Of a stretch of 64,000 bases of DNA, positions 20,450 through 30,599 are shown one piece after another. How positions within the stretch are numbered: position 1 is the stretch's first letter; each line of letters begins with the position of its first letter. The translations under genes were made by a program, and so were the position numbers. The stretch is from Pomphorhynchus laevis (Eukaryota; Acanthocephala; Palaeacanthocephala; Echinorhynchida; Pomphorhynchidae), in NCBI GenBank assembly GCA_012934845.2, contig WNNJ02000504.1, positions 1 to 64,000 of the forward strand, read 5' to 3'. A model generated the notes under the pieces. It was not told where the DNA came from. It ran no database searches and saw only the letters and a list, made by a program, of their open reading frames with translations.

Positions 20450-21600
20450 TCAATATTAGTAAGCGTGTTTTTATTCTCAAGAAAAAATCCGGCTCATGCC
20501 CTAAAGATCTGCGACCCATTTCGATTCAAAATGCCCTCGTGTCGATTTACGAAAAAGCGCTCGCGCGTAAAATCCGCGACCATTCAAGTAGGCGTAATTT
20601 GATCCCTTCAGGTTTTCATGGGTTCGTCAAAGGTCGCTCGGTCCATTCAGTACTACGTGAGGTGGAGCAGTTTTGTCGAGAGAATATCCATCGCCAAGTT
20701 GTGGCTGTTTTTCATGAATTTTCTGCTTTATTTGACCGCATCTATTCCTTTTGTGATCTCTTCTCTGAGGGCCCTCGGGTTGCTTGCGAGAATTGTGAAC
20801 AGGGTGAAGATCCTGCTGTACACCAAGCGATTTCATTATGAAGACGACCCTGATGTGCGTCAGATCTACCCTATTACGTCTGTGCCTCAAGGTTCACCTC
20901 TTTCTCCTATCTTATATCTTGCTGCCTCTATTAACCTATTCAAAATATAAAACGCGAACAACGTCTTGTGGTGTATGTTGATGACACCGCAGCCCTGTTC
21001 TCTGGACACATGTGCAAAGACGTAATTTCTGACATCAGCCGTTTTTTAAGATTAAAAGACCAATTACCCAAATCCAATTTTGTTTTGAACTCGGCAAAAC
21101 CGCAGTTGGTTGTCTTTCATGGCACCCCTGCAACAAAGAAAAAACTTAAGAGATTAGCACTCTCTGCACTCTCCTCCATATTTGCCTCTGAACCACTCCC
21201 CACCTTCACAAGTCGAGTAAAATACCTGGGGTTCACCGTTACGGTGAACTGGTCGGCGAAAGCTGACCTGGATAGACTTAAACGTATCCTGAAGAAAGCT
21301 AGGTGGGCCCTGAAACGGGCTCAGCATCTGTCATTGAAAGGGGAAACCCAGGTGCGCCTTTGGGGAACTAGGGCTATCTCGGGACTAGTCTTCTTCTCAA
21401 GAGGACGCCCCAAGAGCAAATGCTAAGGTTTCTTACGCTCCTCGTCTCTTGTTTACCCAGCATAGTCCGCACTGACTGGATTCTTCGGGGGGGGGGGTGA
21501 AAGACCCCGGGTGGTTCAGTCGGAAAGCGGCGTGTTGGATCGGTTGGGGGCTCAGATCCCCCTGGATTTGAGGCTGTGATCATAAACGAAGACTTCACTT
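20450..21600 (+). pseudogene. I-like LINE (I1) reverse transcriptase remnant
   Basis: The start reads SCPKDLRPISIQNALVSIYE and FHGFVKGRSVHSVLREVEQF (RT fingers). The motif A region is degraded. Motif B is SVPQGSPLSPILYLAA in another frame. Motif C is LVVYVDDTAALF (YVDD) at about 20975. The thumb region FTSRVKYLGFTVTVNWSAKA follows in an open frame to 21426. The C-terminus (DPGWFSRKAACW) is read at about 21500-21540 after a G run. At least three frameshifts. The homologous pieces at 42845-44235 confirm the family. Confidence 0.8.
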
Positions 21601-22384
21601 GCTGTATTGTTTATTTCCTTTTATTTTCTGTTACTGACCTATTATTTATATTTTTCACTGTTTTATTTTTATTTAGAAAATTTTTATTTATTTATTTATA
21701 ATCTTGTGCAAAGTTAAAGCTGCTCAAGCTGTTGTTATATTTGAAATTTTACTTTATATCTTATTTACTGTTGAATGTTTTAAATAAATCAGATGAGCTA
21801 ACTGATTCTACATATTTTATATATAAATTAATAAATAATGATAAATAAAATAAATAATTATAAATCATGAATAATCATTTAAGATATTGTATAATTTATA
21901 TTTATTAGATGAGATTTTAATCATATAAGAGATATAAGACATTTTAATCATATATATTTGAGATTTTAATCATAATATTTTATATTTTTGAGAATGTTTC
22001 ACGAGTTGACACTCTATCACACAAAATATCGACGCCTTAAAGTGTGTCCCTTATTCTAGAAGACATAATCTTAGTGTATTTTGTAGTTAGCATGAATGGG
22101 TGATATGCGTTTGGGCACATATTTTGATATTTGTGGTCAATTGATATTGGTTTGCTTGATGGTTTAGTGTTTCAAAAGTCACGACCACATATTTTTAGCC
22201 GCCTTCGGTAAGCAAATGTTTTAACGAGGGCGTCGTCTCGTTTTACCACAAGTCGACGTAGTTAGTGTATATATAAAGCGTGTGATTAAATATAGATTTA
22301 AAGTGTGATTTAATATGGATTGTTGATATTTAATATACATTTTTATTGACATATTTAATATTTCTAATTGGAATAGTAAATTAT
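21601..22384. other. AT-rich stretch with a decayed Naiad-like end
   Basis: 21793-21990 starts with GATGAGCTAACTGATTCTAC and runs into AAATAATGATAAATAAAATA, as do the Naiad-like 5' ends at 34372 and 35627. The rest, to 22384, shows nothing recognisable. Confidence 0.5.
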
Positions 22385-23100
22385 TATTATACATTCAACA
22401 ACATACGAGCATTAGCTCAAATAGCTCGCTCACAATAAGTTCGCAAATAAATTAATTATTTATTAAAATAAGGAAATGCAGCACGAAACATTGCCTGATC
22501 CATTCGCAGCCTTCTTTTGAAAGTACTAAGTAAATTGCATCCAACGGTGTCTGCATCAATGTTGTTCCAAAGCTCAACAATTTTTCTATTAAATTGTCGC
22601 GCTTAACTTCTGTACCCTGCTTATTCTAATAGTTAAAGAAATACCTCGAAGTACATGTGAACATATCATTTTATTAGAGTTGGCACAAGCTTGCTCAGTT
22701 TGCTTTTAAGTTGATAAATTAGAGGTAACCCATACTCCTAAATCTTTGTAACTATCGGCACTTTCAACAAGACAGCCCTTATATTTGTAACAAACAGGTG
22801 TTAGTTGCTTGCGAGCATTACCAATAATACGCATGCGTTTGCATTTCAAAACATTTATCACAAGCTTGCTAGACGCCGTCCACAACTCCATATTATATAT
22901 GTCAGTAGGCAAATTATCAACATCTTCACATGAATGAATCATGAAATCATCTGCATACAAACATGATCGAGAGCAAATGCATCCAGGCAAATCGTTAATA
23001 TTAATGCTGAATAAAAGTGGATCCAAAACTGAACCTTGAGGTACTACAAGATGACATTCTCTAGACACAGACAATGACCGATCGACAAGTACTCGAAAGT
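22385..23100 (-). mobile_element. CR1-like LINE, RT and 3' part (C4)
   Basis: The minus-strand frame 23074-22706 reads VVPQGSVLDPLLFSININDL (motif B), CLYADDFMIH (motif C) and YKDLGVWVTSNLST. It continues, broken, through ACANSNKMICSHVL. The 3' end has GAGC-TAAT-GCTC (22407-22418) then TATAATAATAATT. 5'-truncated before motif B near 23100. Confidence 0.8.
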
Positions 23101-23199
23101 AACGATCACGAAGAAATTATCTCGGACTACTTACAACTAATAACTTGCAGACCAACGGAGTTTAAACATTCTTGATTATAATTAACTAATTAACATCTT

Positions 23200-24520
23200 A
23201 TTGTGGCAAAGAGAAACCTAACTAAAAATGTCGCCAGCAACTCAAGTCCGTCAAGGAAACTTACATCGAAAAGCAAATTGGATGCGACAACAAGAACTTC
23301 AATGTTTGGACTCACGTTGTCATACCTTTCACTGACGAGGACAAAGTTTCAAATCAGAATTTCCTCTGCGGCTTCGGTTGTGCTGCCCTCGTAGGTAAGC
23401 TAATGAAGTATGACTACTCAAACGGTGGAGACGTTCTGGAGGCTAACGAAACAGAGTTGTGCTCAATAAATGAACTTGATGATGTCTCTCAGTCGACTCA
23501 GACCGCTGTTATACATGGACCATCAACAAACGACAAAATATCTTCCAAGCTATCGTCGTCATCCGTTTGCTTACTAACTCCTTTGTCATCTATGAATCCC
23601 GTTCTTGAAACTTCTCTCACACACACTCCCCCTTTAACTACGGATAAAACTTCCCTTAATCTTAATCTTCCTAACAATGCAAACAGTACATGCCTTCATC
23701 TCGTACCTCATTTTTCCTATTCATCCCCACATCTAAATACATCTCATACATCTTTCTTCTCCTCACGTACTACTAACTCTACCTCCACCGTATCACTTCT
23801 CAATAATTTACATCCTTCCGTCAAATTATCTCCAGTAACATCTCCGTGCAACCGATTCAACAATCCACTCCTGTCACAATGCTCCAACCGTATCACCTCT
23901 CAATAATTTACATCCTTCCGTCAAAATCATCTACAGTAACATCTCCGATCAACCGATTCAGCACTCCAATCCTATCACACATGCTCCAAACTACCTTAAA
24001 TCTTCGTTTATCACCCCTGTTATTCCCACGTTTATCTACTCTTCTGCCAATACTCATACCACGTCTGTCCGCCACCACTTCTACGTAATCGTTTTCCTTC
24101 ACGCGATCGATGCATTATCATATCTAATTTAAAGATTTCCGAATCTGCTTCTCCTCAATTTCGCCTCGATGATGTACCTGTTTTCAGGTCTATCCTAGCA
24201 AGCATTCTTCCTGATGATAATCCATCCCTCTTCAACAATAGCGCTCCTGTATCTTTGATATGTTTAAACAAATCCACTAAATCCAATCATATCAGTCCTC
24301 CACTCCTAAATATCGTTTTCCGACATAGTTCACATGCATCTTTGGTACTCTCCCAACGTTTTAAACTTCTTACCACCGTCTACTTGTCATATCTTTCCTG
24401 ACAGCTCCCCTTCTGATATTGCCCAGCTCAATTGAGCTCGCATTGAGAAACATCGACGTGAAACAAACGGCGAGTCATCCTTATCTATACGTCAAATCAA
24501 CGGAAATTTTCACGTTGTAC
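23200..24520 (+). pseudogene. Family A ORF1 remnant
   Basis: Around 23250-23400 the reading is IGCDNKNFNVWTHVVIPF and NFLCGFGCAALVGKLMKYD, a Cys finger comparable to that of LINE-B ORF1 (FLCGTCAAS). A 167-codon Ser/Thr-rich linker (23403-23906) follows, then an RRM-like start CIIISNLKISES near 24120 and a C-terminal IEKHRRETNGESSLSIRQIN before 24520. Frameshifts separate these blocks. The layout finger, linker, RRM-like, basic tail is usual for L2/CR1 ORF1 RNA-binding proteins. Confidence 0.7.
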
Positions 24521-24524
24521 ACAC

Positions 24525-27411
24525 ATGGCCAAAAATTCGATGGCGTCCCATCTCTCCCCCTTGTCTTCTTCGCTAATCGATCTCGCTCATAAGCATACTT
24601 TTCGTCTTAGTCTATTCAACACTCGCTCCATTCTTCATAAAGCTGATATGCTCCTTGATATCTTCGATCAATTATCTATCGATATTCTCTGCATTACCGA
24701 ATCCTGGCACTGACTCCGACGATCTTGCTATTCGTCGTCTATGTCGCTCTGGTTGTTCTCTAGTTGAATCAGCTCGTCCAATTGCCTCTCATACATCTAC
24801 TGCTTCTAACCATGGCGGTATTGTTGACATTGCTCGTCACCCAATGTCTCTACGTAAAATTATCGTTAACATCCGTTACACCTCGTTCGAATTACTCATA
24901 TGCAGATTATCAACTCCTTTTCCTCTTAAACTTGTGATTATATACCGTCCAGGATCAGTTTCCCCTCACGTATCTTCTTTAACGACCTTACAGATCTTAT
25001 GTCTCACTGTTCATTGTAATATACTCCTTTTCTTCTCAGTGACTTAACATTCGTCTTGATCGCCCGGCTGACTCTGATTCTATCACTTTAACTAATCTTT
25101 TTTGCTGATATTAACTATAAATTACTTTCAACAGGCCCAAGTCATATTCTCGGCGGTGCTCTATATATCATTGCTGTTCCTACTGCTTCAATGACTATAT
25201 CTCCTTGTCAATTACTGATCCTGGTTTATCCGAACATATCATTGTCACTCTTACTCTTACTCGTCCCCGTCCTCCTACTCCACCTCCACCATTATCCACA
25301 CAAAGTCGACATTGGGAATTCTCGATATCCCTATTCTCTTCACAGCCTTACTCAATTCTTCACTCTTTTCACTTCCTCTTAACTATCTCTCCCGATGATC
25401 TCTTCATTCTGTTTGATTCTGAACTTACGAACATCCTTAATAACCTTCTGCTTATTCAACCACGAATTTTCGGCATCGCGTTATGCTCCCTGTAGTCTTT
25501 CTAAGCGTCGCCTCCATCACTTTTTTCATGTGTATAATCGCTTTCTTAAACGTCCTCCCAACTCACTCTCTCCAAATCTCCGTGATTCCTACTTTTCTCT
25601 TCGCCGTTCACATCTTATTCTTATACGTACTAAACGTACTATCTTTTGGCAAAATCAACTCGAGTCATATTCCAACTCTAAATCTCATTGGAAAATCTTA
25701 AACTCAATTCTTTCACGATCATCTACTCCTTGTAATATAAATCCTGATGAATTTTCTTCTTATCTACAAACTAAGCTATTTAATTTACTTTCCCTACTAC
25801 CCATAGCCCCCTTGTACCCTCGCTTATCTTTAAATAATTCCCTCCCAGAGCTATTCCACATTTTTCTTGTTTCATCTAATGAAGTTTCTTCGGTTCTGCT
25901 GTCATTACCTAATAAAACCTTTCCCTCTGACCAAATTCCCACTCACTTGCTTAAAAATATCTGCTCTTCTATATCACCCTTCCTAACCACATTGTTCAAC
26001 TTGTCCATCCGAAGCCGTGCATTTCCTCCCATCTGGAAATGCGCCACTGTTCGTCCTCTCATCAAAAAGCAATCTCTCGACTCCTCACTACCATCTTCGT
26101 ACCGTCATATTTCACTTCTCTCAACCCGTTCTAAACTCCTTGAGCGTCTCGTTTTCAAGCAAGTTAATACATATCTATTTTCTTCCAACTTATTTGCTCC
26201 CTTTCAAGCCGCTTTTTGCTCTAATCACTCTACTGAAATTGCCTGTCTTAAAGCTTTATAATAACTTACTCATATCGTGCGATCAAAAATTATATAGTGT
26301 AATAGTTGCTCTTGATCTATCATCTGCTTTCAACATCGTCGAACTTGATTCTTCTCCATCGCCTTCGTCATGATTATGACTTCTCTTTACCCACTATATC
26401 ATGGTTTTCTTCATATCTATCAAACCGTACATTTCGCGTATATTCTAACTCTTCTCTCTCCCATCCTTCATCCATCCCGACCGAAGTTCCACAAGGATCC
26501 GTATTAGGCCCTATGCTTTTCTCTCTTCTTCTCGGTGACTTGTCTTCGATTTCTCATATATTTAACTTCCATGTTATCAATATGCTGATGACATTCTCAT
26601 CTATGCTCAGGCACCTGCTTATCGTATTCATGATCATAGTGTATCTGTTTCCAGCTGTCTTGTCTCAATTTCCAATCATCTTTCTTCCCTTCGCCTTTCT
26701 CTGAATCCTGATAAATCTAAAATTATGTGGATCCTACCTCGACGCCTCGGCTTCGAACCTCCCTCCGTATCATTAAATTCTACAATTATTTCTATCGTTG
26801 ATAATCTCGTTTTCCTAGGCTTCCATTTTGACAACCGACTTTCACTTAAACCTTTCGTTAGAGATAAAGTACGCTCATCTACCTTGATACTCCGCAACCT
26901 CCGTCAAGTTCGTAGATTGATCGATTTCCCTTCTTGTATGACTCTCATATCTTCTCTCCTTTTTTCTAGACTCGATTATTGTCTTAGTCTATTTTCCAAC
27001 TCACCTAAATCCACTCTTCTTCCCCTACAACGCATCGTCAACGCATCCGTCCGAATTCTCCTCCGTCTTCGTCGTTTTGATCATACATCCCACCATCTTG
27101 TTTCTCTCGATTGGCCTACCATTTATTGTCGTGTTCAAATTCGTATTCTTATCGTTGCTTTTCGCCTTGTAACTTTTCATACCCCTTCATTTCTCAACCT
27201 TCCTTTTCTCGACAATTCTCGTCCTGTTTACTGTTCCTTGCGTTCCTGTAATTCCCTTCTTTTACATGTCCCAAACTACTCTACCTCCTTTGGACTCCGC
27301 TCCTTCCTGGTGGCTGCTCCTCTATCGTGGAATCATCTGCCCATTCATATACGCCAATCAACTTCCCTGCAGTGCTTCAAACGCCAAATCCAATTCCATT
27401 TTAACGATTAA
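24525..27411 (+). pseudogene. Family A ORF2 remnant: APE endonuclease and RT
   Basis: ATG at 24525 opens MAKNSMASHLSPLSSSLIDL and FNTRSILHKADMLLDIF, then DILCITESW, the APE N-terminus. After frameshifts, 25395-26261 covers the region before and into RT (IKKQSLDSSLPSSYRHISLL, LLERLVFKQVNTYLFSSNLF). Motif A is VALDLSSAF (Asp kept). Motif B is EVPQGSVLGPMLF. YADD sits in the -1 frame relative to motif B, exactly as in copy 1. 26725-27411 is open to the C-terminus (SFLNLPFLDNSRP, LRSFLVAAPLSWNHLPIHIR). Confidence 0.88.
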
Positions 27412-27509
27412 CTTATTAATCTGTGACTTTTGCTGTTCTTTTTTTGTTAGTGATCATGTAAGTGTGCATTTGGCACGCATTGCCACGTTAAATAAATTAT
27501 ATTATTAAA

Positions 27510-27595
27510 ATTTTCTGTTAAACCTTTGTGTTAAACCTTTTTTAAACACTGTGTTAAACCTTTTCTAACACTGTGTTAAAAAAGGTAGCATCAAT
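27510..27595 (+). repeat. Short tandem repeat, TGTGTTAAACCTTTT unit
   Basis: About three imperfect units of TGTGTTAAACCTTTT(TT)AACA directly downstream of the family A 3' end. Confidence 0.6.
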
Positions 27596-27764
27596 GCATG
27601 CTTTGCAAGGACCACAGAATTACGCCGAGATAATACACACATACAAATGCCGTTTGTCGAAAATGATGGCTCGAGTAGTATCAATGTCCAATGCAGGGCG
27701 TTTGCAGCCAGACGCAAAAATTGTAAAACATGACAAATGAATAATAATAATAATTAAAAACAAA

Positions 27765-28565
27765 ACAGTTGCTCATCATGGCTCACAATATACCCTACAT
27801 ACGACGAACGCACACGCATCAGTAGTGCTGAATTTCAAAACTCTGTTGCAGCACGTTACGGACTTCTACCCGATGACGCTTCACGTATATGGCAATGTTG
27901 AGAGCGCAATTCAATTTCACATGCTCTTGCATGTAAGCTTGGTGGGTTACCGTCAATGAGGCACGACGCAATATCTGACCTCATCGGGTCAAAATTAACT
28001 GAAGTGTGCCACAACGTTAGGAAAGAACCTATATCCTTCAATGTATTGATGTCCAAATCCAATTCAAGAATACATCGACCACTCCGAACAAGGATGCAAG
28101 ACTGGACGTTTCATGCTCGGGCCTCTTTGGCGATCGAACGGTGAAAACCTTCTTTGATGTATGCGTCCTCAGCGCATTTTCACCTTCGAACCAGTCAAAG
28201 GCACCCGTCGACTGTTTTGAGCATCGTGAAAACAAAAAGAAAACCAAATATCTTGAATGAGCTACGACCATAGAGAGGGATTCATTCGTTCCATTTATTT
28301 TCTCCCATTTCGGAGATCTAGATCAAGAAGCTTCCACAACACTGAAGCGAATCGCATTGCTGCTGGCTGCGAAGCGGAAAACGACATACGCGGAAGAAAT
28401 CAAAAAATTAAGGTAGCTGAGAAGCGTAGTGCTGTGCAGGATGGCTTCCAGGTGCATGCGAGGTACCTTAAGAATAAAGTTCTACTTCCCCAATCAGTCT
28501 ATCTGTGGCAGCCATGGGTGAACGATATATTACCCCCAGAACAAGCGGAGCAGTATGCATAAATT
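27765..28565 (+). pseudogene. RLE-type LINE, 3' third (R2)
   Basis: Reads SSWLTIYPTYDERTR, SAEFQNSVAARYGLLPDD, then the endonuclease gate SISHALACKLGGLPSMRHDA and ISDLIGSKLTEVCHNVRKEP, then after frameshifts ERDSFVPFIFSHFGDLDQEA and AAKRKTTYAEEIKKLR. It corresponds to R5 from about 61240 on. Several stops and shifts; old. Confidence 0.8.
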
Positions 28566-29505
28566 TTACCCGACACCACAAACTTTCGACTTTAAGAAGT
28601 GCTAAGAACAGTTACTAAATGAAATAACGTTTAAAAACCCGCTGTCCCGATCAAAGATGCATTAGCTAAACAATATGTTCATTGATTTTAGATTAAGACA
28701 CAGTAATCGTCGTGATCAAAATCACGCTCAAATCTATAAATAATAAATCAATTAAAATTTTCGTCTCGTTTTATGCTAAAAATATCAAGGAATTGGCATC
28801 TGCACAATCTATCATTCGACCTTAGGAGTTTACCACATACATACTAAATATCACAAATATAGGCAGTGCATCTCATCGTGTACTCAAAAATTAGTATACC
28901 CACAACTATGAGTATATGGGATATCATACATTCTAGTTTTACGAGCAGCTGAAATAGAGGATGACAATATTCATACAAAGCTTAATTATTAAATAATTAA
29001 TTTTAAAAGATATATATTAATCAGAACGACTTCTGAAAAGCACTAGTCAGGAACACAATTTAAAAGCACGATCAACTACTGAAAAACACTAGTCAGGCAT
29101 ACAATTATGATTATGCTGTTTTTAAACTGATCTACTACTGGCAATCCGTCAAGCGATCTGCATCTTAGAACACACATACCTTCATTATTATCCATCCTCG
29201 AACTCAATATCTATTGCTTGTCATGAATGAGTAAAAGTCGGAGGCATAAGAATTTCCATAGGCAGCGCATTCGGAATATTTAGGCAGCAACGGGAAAGTC
29301 TACAAAACTAGCCATTTTGCCATGCGCAAATTTATATAAAGTCAGACAATGACCTCAATGTGATATTTCACATAAGGACACTTAATGCATTGGTTAGCCA
29401 TTTGCAGAATGAACCAACTGCCACATCGCTATGAGTTATAGATAAAGCAATATTTTTGCTGTGGAGAATAATTTTTACAAGCTATGTCGATTGGATTGCA
29501 AATTA
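28566..29505. other. Unassigned stretch with a short direct repeat
   Basis: Nothing coding recognised. At 29030-29110, CTGAAAA(G/A)CACTAGTCAGG followed by ACACAAT/ATACAAT occurs twice in direct orientation. Confidence 0.4.
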
Positions 29506-29509
29506 ATTA

Positions 29510-30200
29510 AGTTCACGCTCTTTCAGAGTACGCGTAGGTGCAGATATGCCCACCTCATTCGCTATTCATTGTGGCGTTCCACAGGGTGCTGTTATCTCAG
29601 CACTTCTTTTTATTGTCTATATCAATGATCTCTCATCTGTAATTCGTTCTGATGTCATTATGTATGCTGACGATGTTAAGATATGGCGGCGTATTAGAGA
29701 TTGGAGGGACATTAAGATCCTTCGAGATAATCTGATGTCTAGAAAAATGGGTATCGGAAAATAGTTTGAGGGTTAACTCCTCTAAATGTGCTCACATGTT
29801 CATTCGTTTTTCACTCAACTCATAGTATCAGATAGGTTCGATTCAGATAAGCCAAGTAAGTGAATCCAACGATTTTGGTGTGATGATGATCAGTAGCTTA
29901 AAAACTAATTCCCAAACTAGATTTATTTGTAATCGAAGTTTTCGTATTTTATGGATGTTTTTTAAGTCTTGATCTGATAAGTTCATCAATGTTCAAGATA
30001 CTATTTTGCTTATGTATTCTACCCATCCTTGAATACGGTTTACTTGTAACTTATCCACATATTTTAAGATAATTTCATTGCATTGAGAAGCTGTTACGTA
30101 AAGGGTCGCGCATGATTCCGAATTTCTCTAATTTGAAATTTGTTGAACGCTTAACATCTCTACGTCTCGGCACCTTAAAATATAAAAAACATTTTGAGAT
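29510..30200 (+). mobile_element. CR1-like LINE remnant (C5)
   Basis: 29546-29764 reads FAIHCGVPQGAVISALLFIV (motif B) and VIMYADDVKIWRR (motif C), then after a shift SKCAHMFIRFSLNS, NDFGVMMISSLKTNS, and near 30110 FSNLKFVERLTSLRLGTLKY. 5'-truncated before motif B. It may continue into the tail piece at 30200-30560. Confidence 0.75.
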
Positions 30201-30560
30201 GTGCACAAGTATTAACGTCGGAAGAACAAAGAACTTCGTAAAATCTACTTTTCCAGTACAAATGAATACGAATTTGGAAAAAGACGGTATTAAGGTATTT
30301 ACTGAGTCTAAACCAACGACAACGAAGGTTAGTGACGTTTCTTTGATTAACGGTGATGGGGAGGTACTTCTTTCCTTTCCAAAACTCAAACATTTGATAG
30401 TCATAAGCTCAAGAAGCCGATGGAAAGGCACTTCTTATTTAATGTCTTCCTTAGGCCTTTCTGTAAAAAATTGACCAACAGGGTCATTTTCAATTCAGTC
30501 AAACTGTACGAGACAGAGCTTAAGATCTCATTTGATCTCATTCGATAAATTATACAAAAA
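30200..30560 (+). pseudogene. LINE C-terminal remnant, copy 2 of a diverged pair
   Basis: In frame with the end of C5, the 30112-30474 frame continues FPKLKHLIVI and is followed in another frame by KKPMERHFLFNVFL and NRVIFNSVKLYETELKISF. Homologous to 19160-19560. Because it is in frame with LRLGTLKYKKHF upstream, it may be the true C-terminus of the C5 element. Confidence 0.55.
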
Positions 30561-30599
30561 TTTCTGCTACTCGTCCCAAAAGTTTGGTGCAATTCAATT

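Larger units (their letters stand above)
23190..27505 (+). mobile_element. Family A L2-like LINE, copy 2, near full length, broken
   Basis: Contains an ORF1 region (23200-24520), an ORF2 from 24525 with APE start, RT and C-terminus, and a 3' UTR with a GTGTGC/GCACGC stem then ATTGCCACGTTAAATAAA. The strand is very C- and T-rich, with Ser/Pro/Thr-rich reading. It is the reference for the split copy at 5131-11225. Confidence 0.9.

Noticed and set aside
21505-21575. tRNA-like look: GGTGGTTCAGTCGGAAAGC followed by GGGGG-CTCAGAT-CCCCC
   Set aside because: The homologous place in LINE I2 (42845-42905, minus strand) reads as protein (DPEWFSEKTARW against DPGWFSRKAACW), no acceptor or anticodon stem forms, and the loop lacks the TTCRA pattern.
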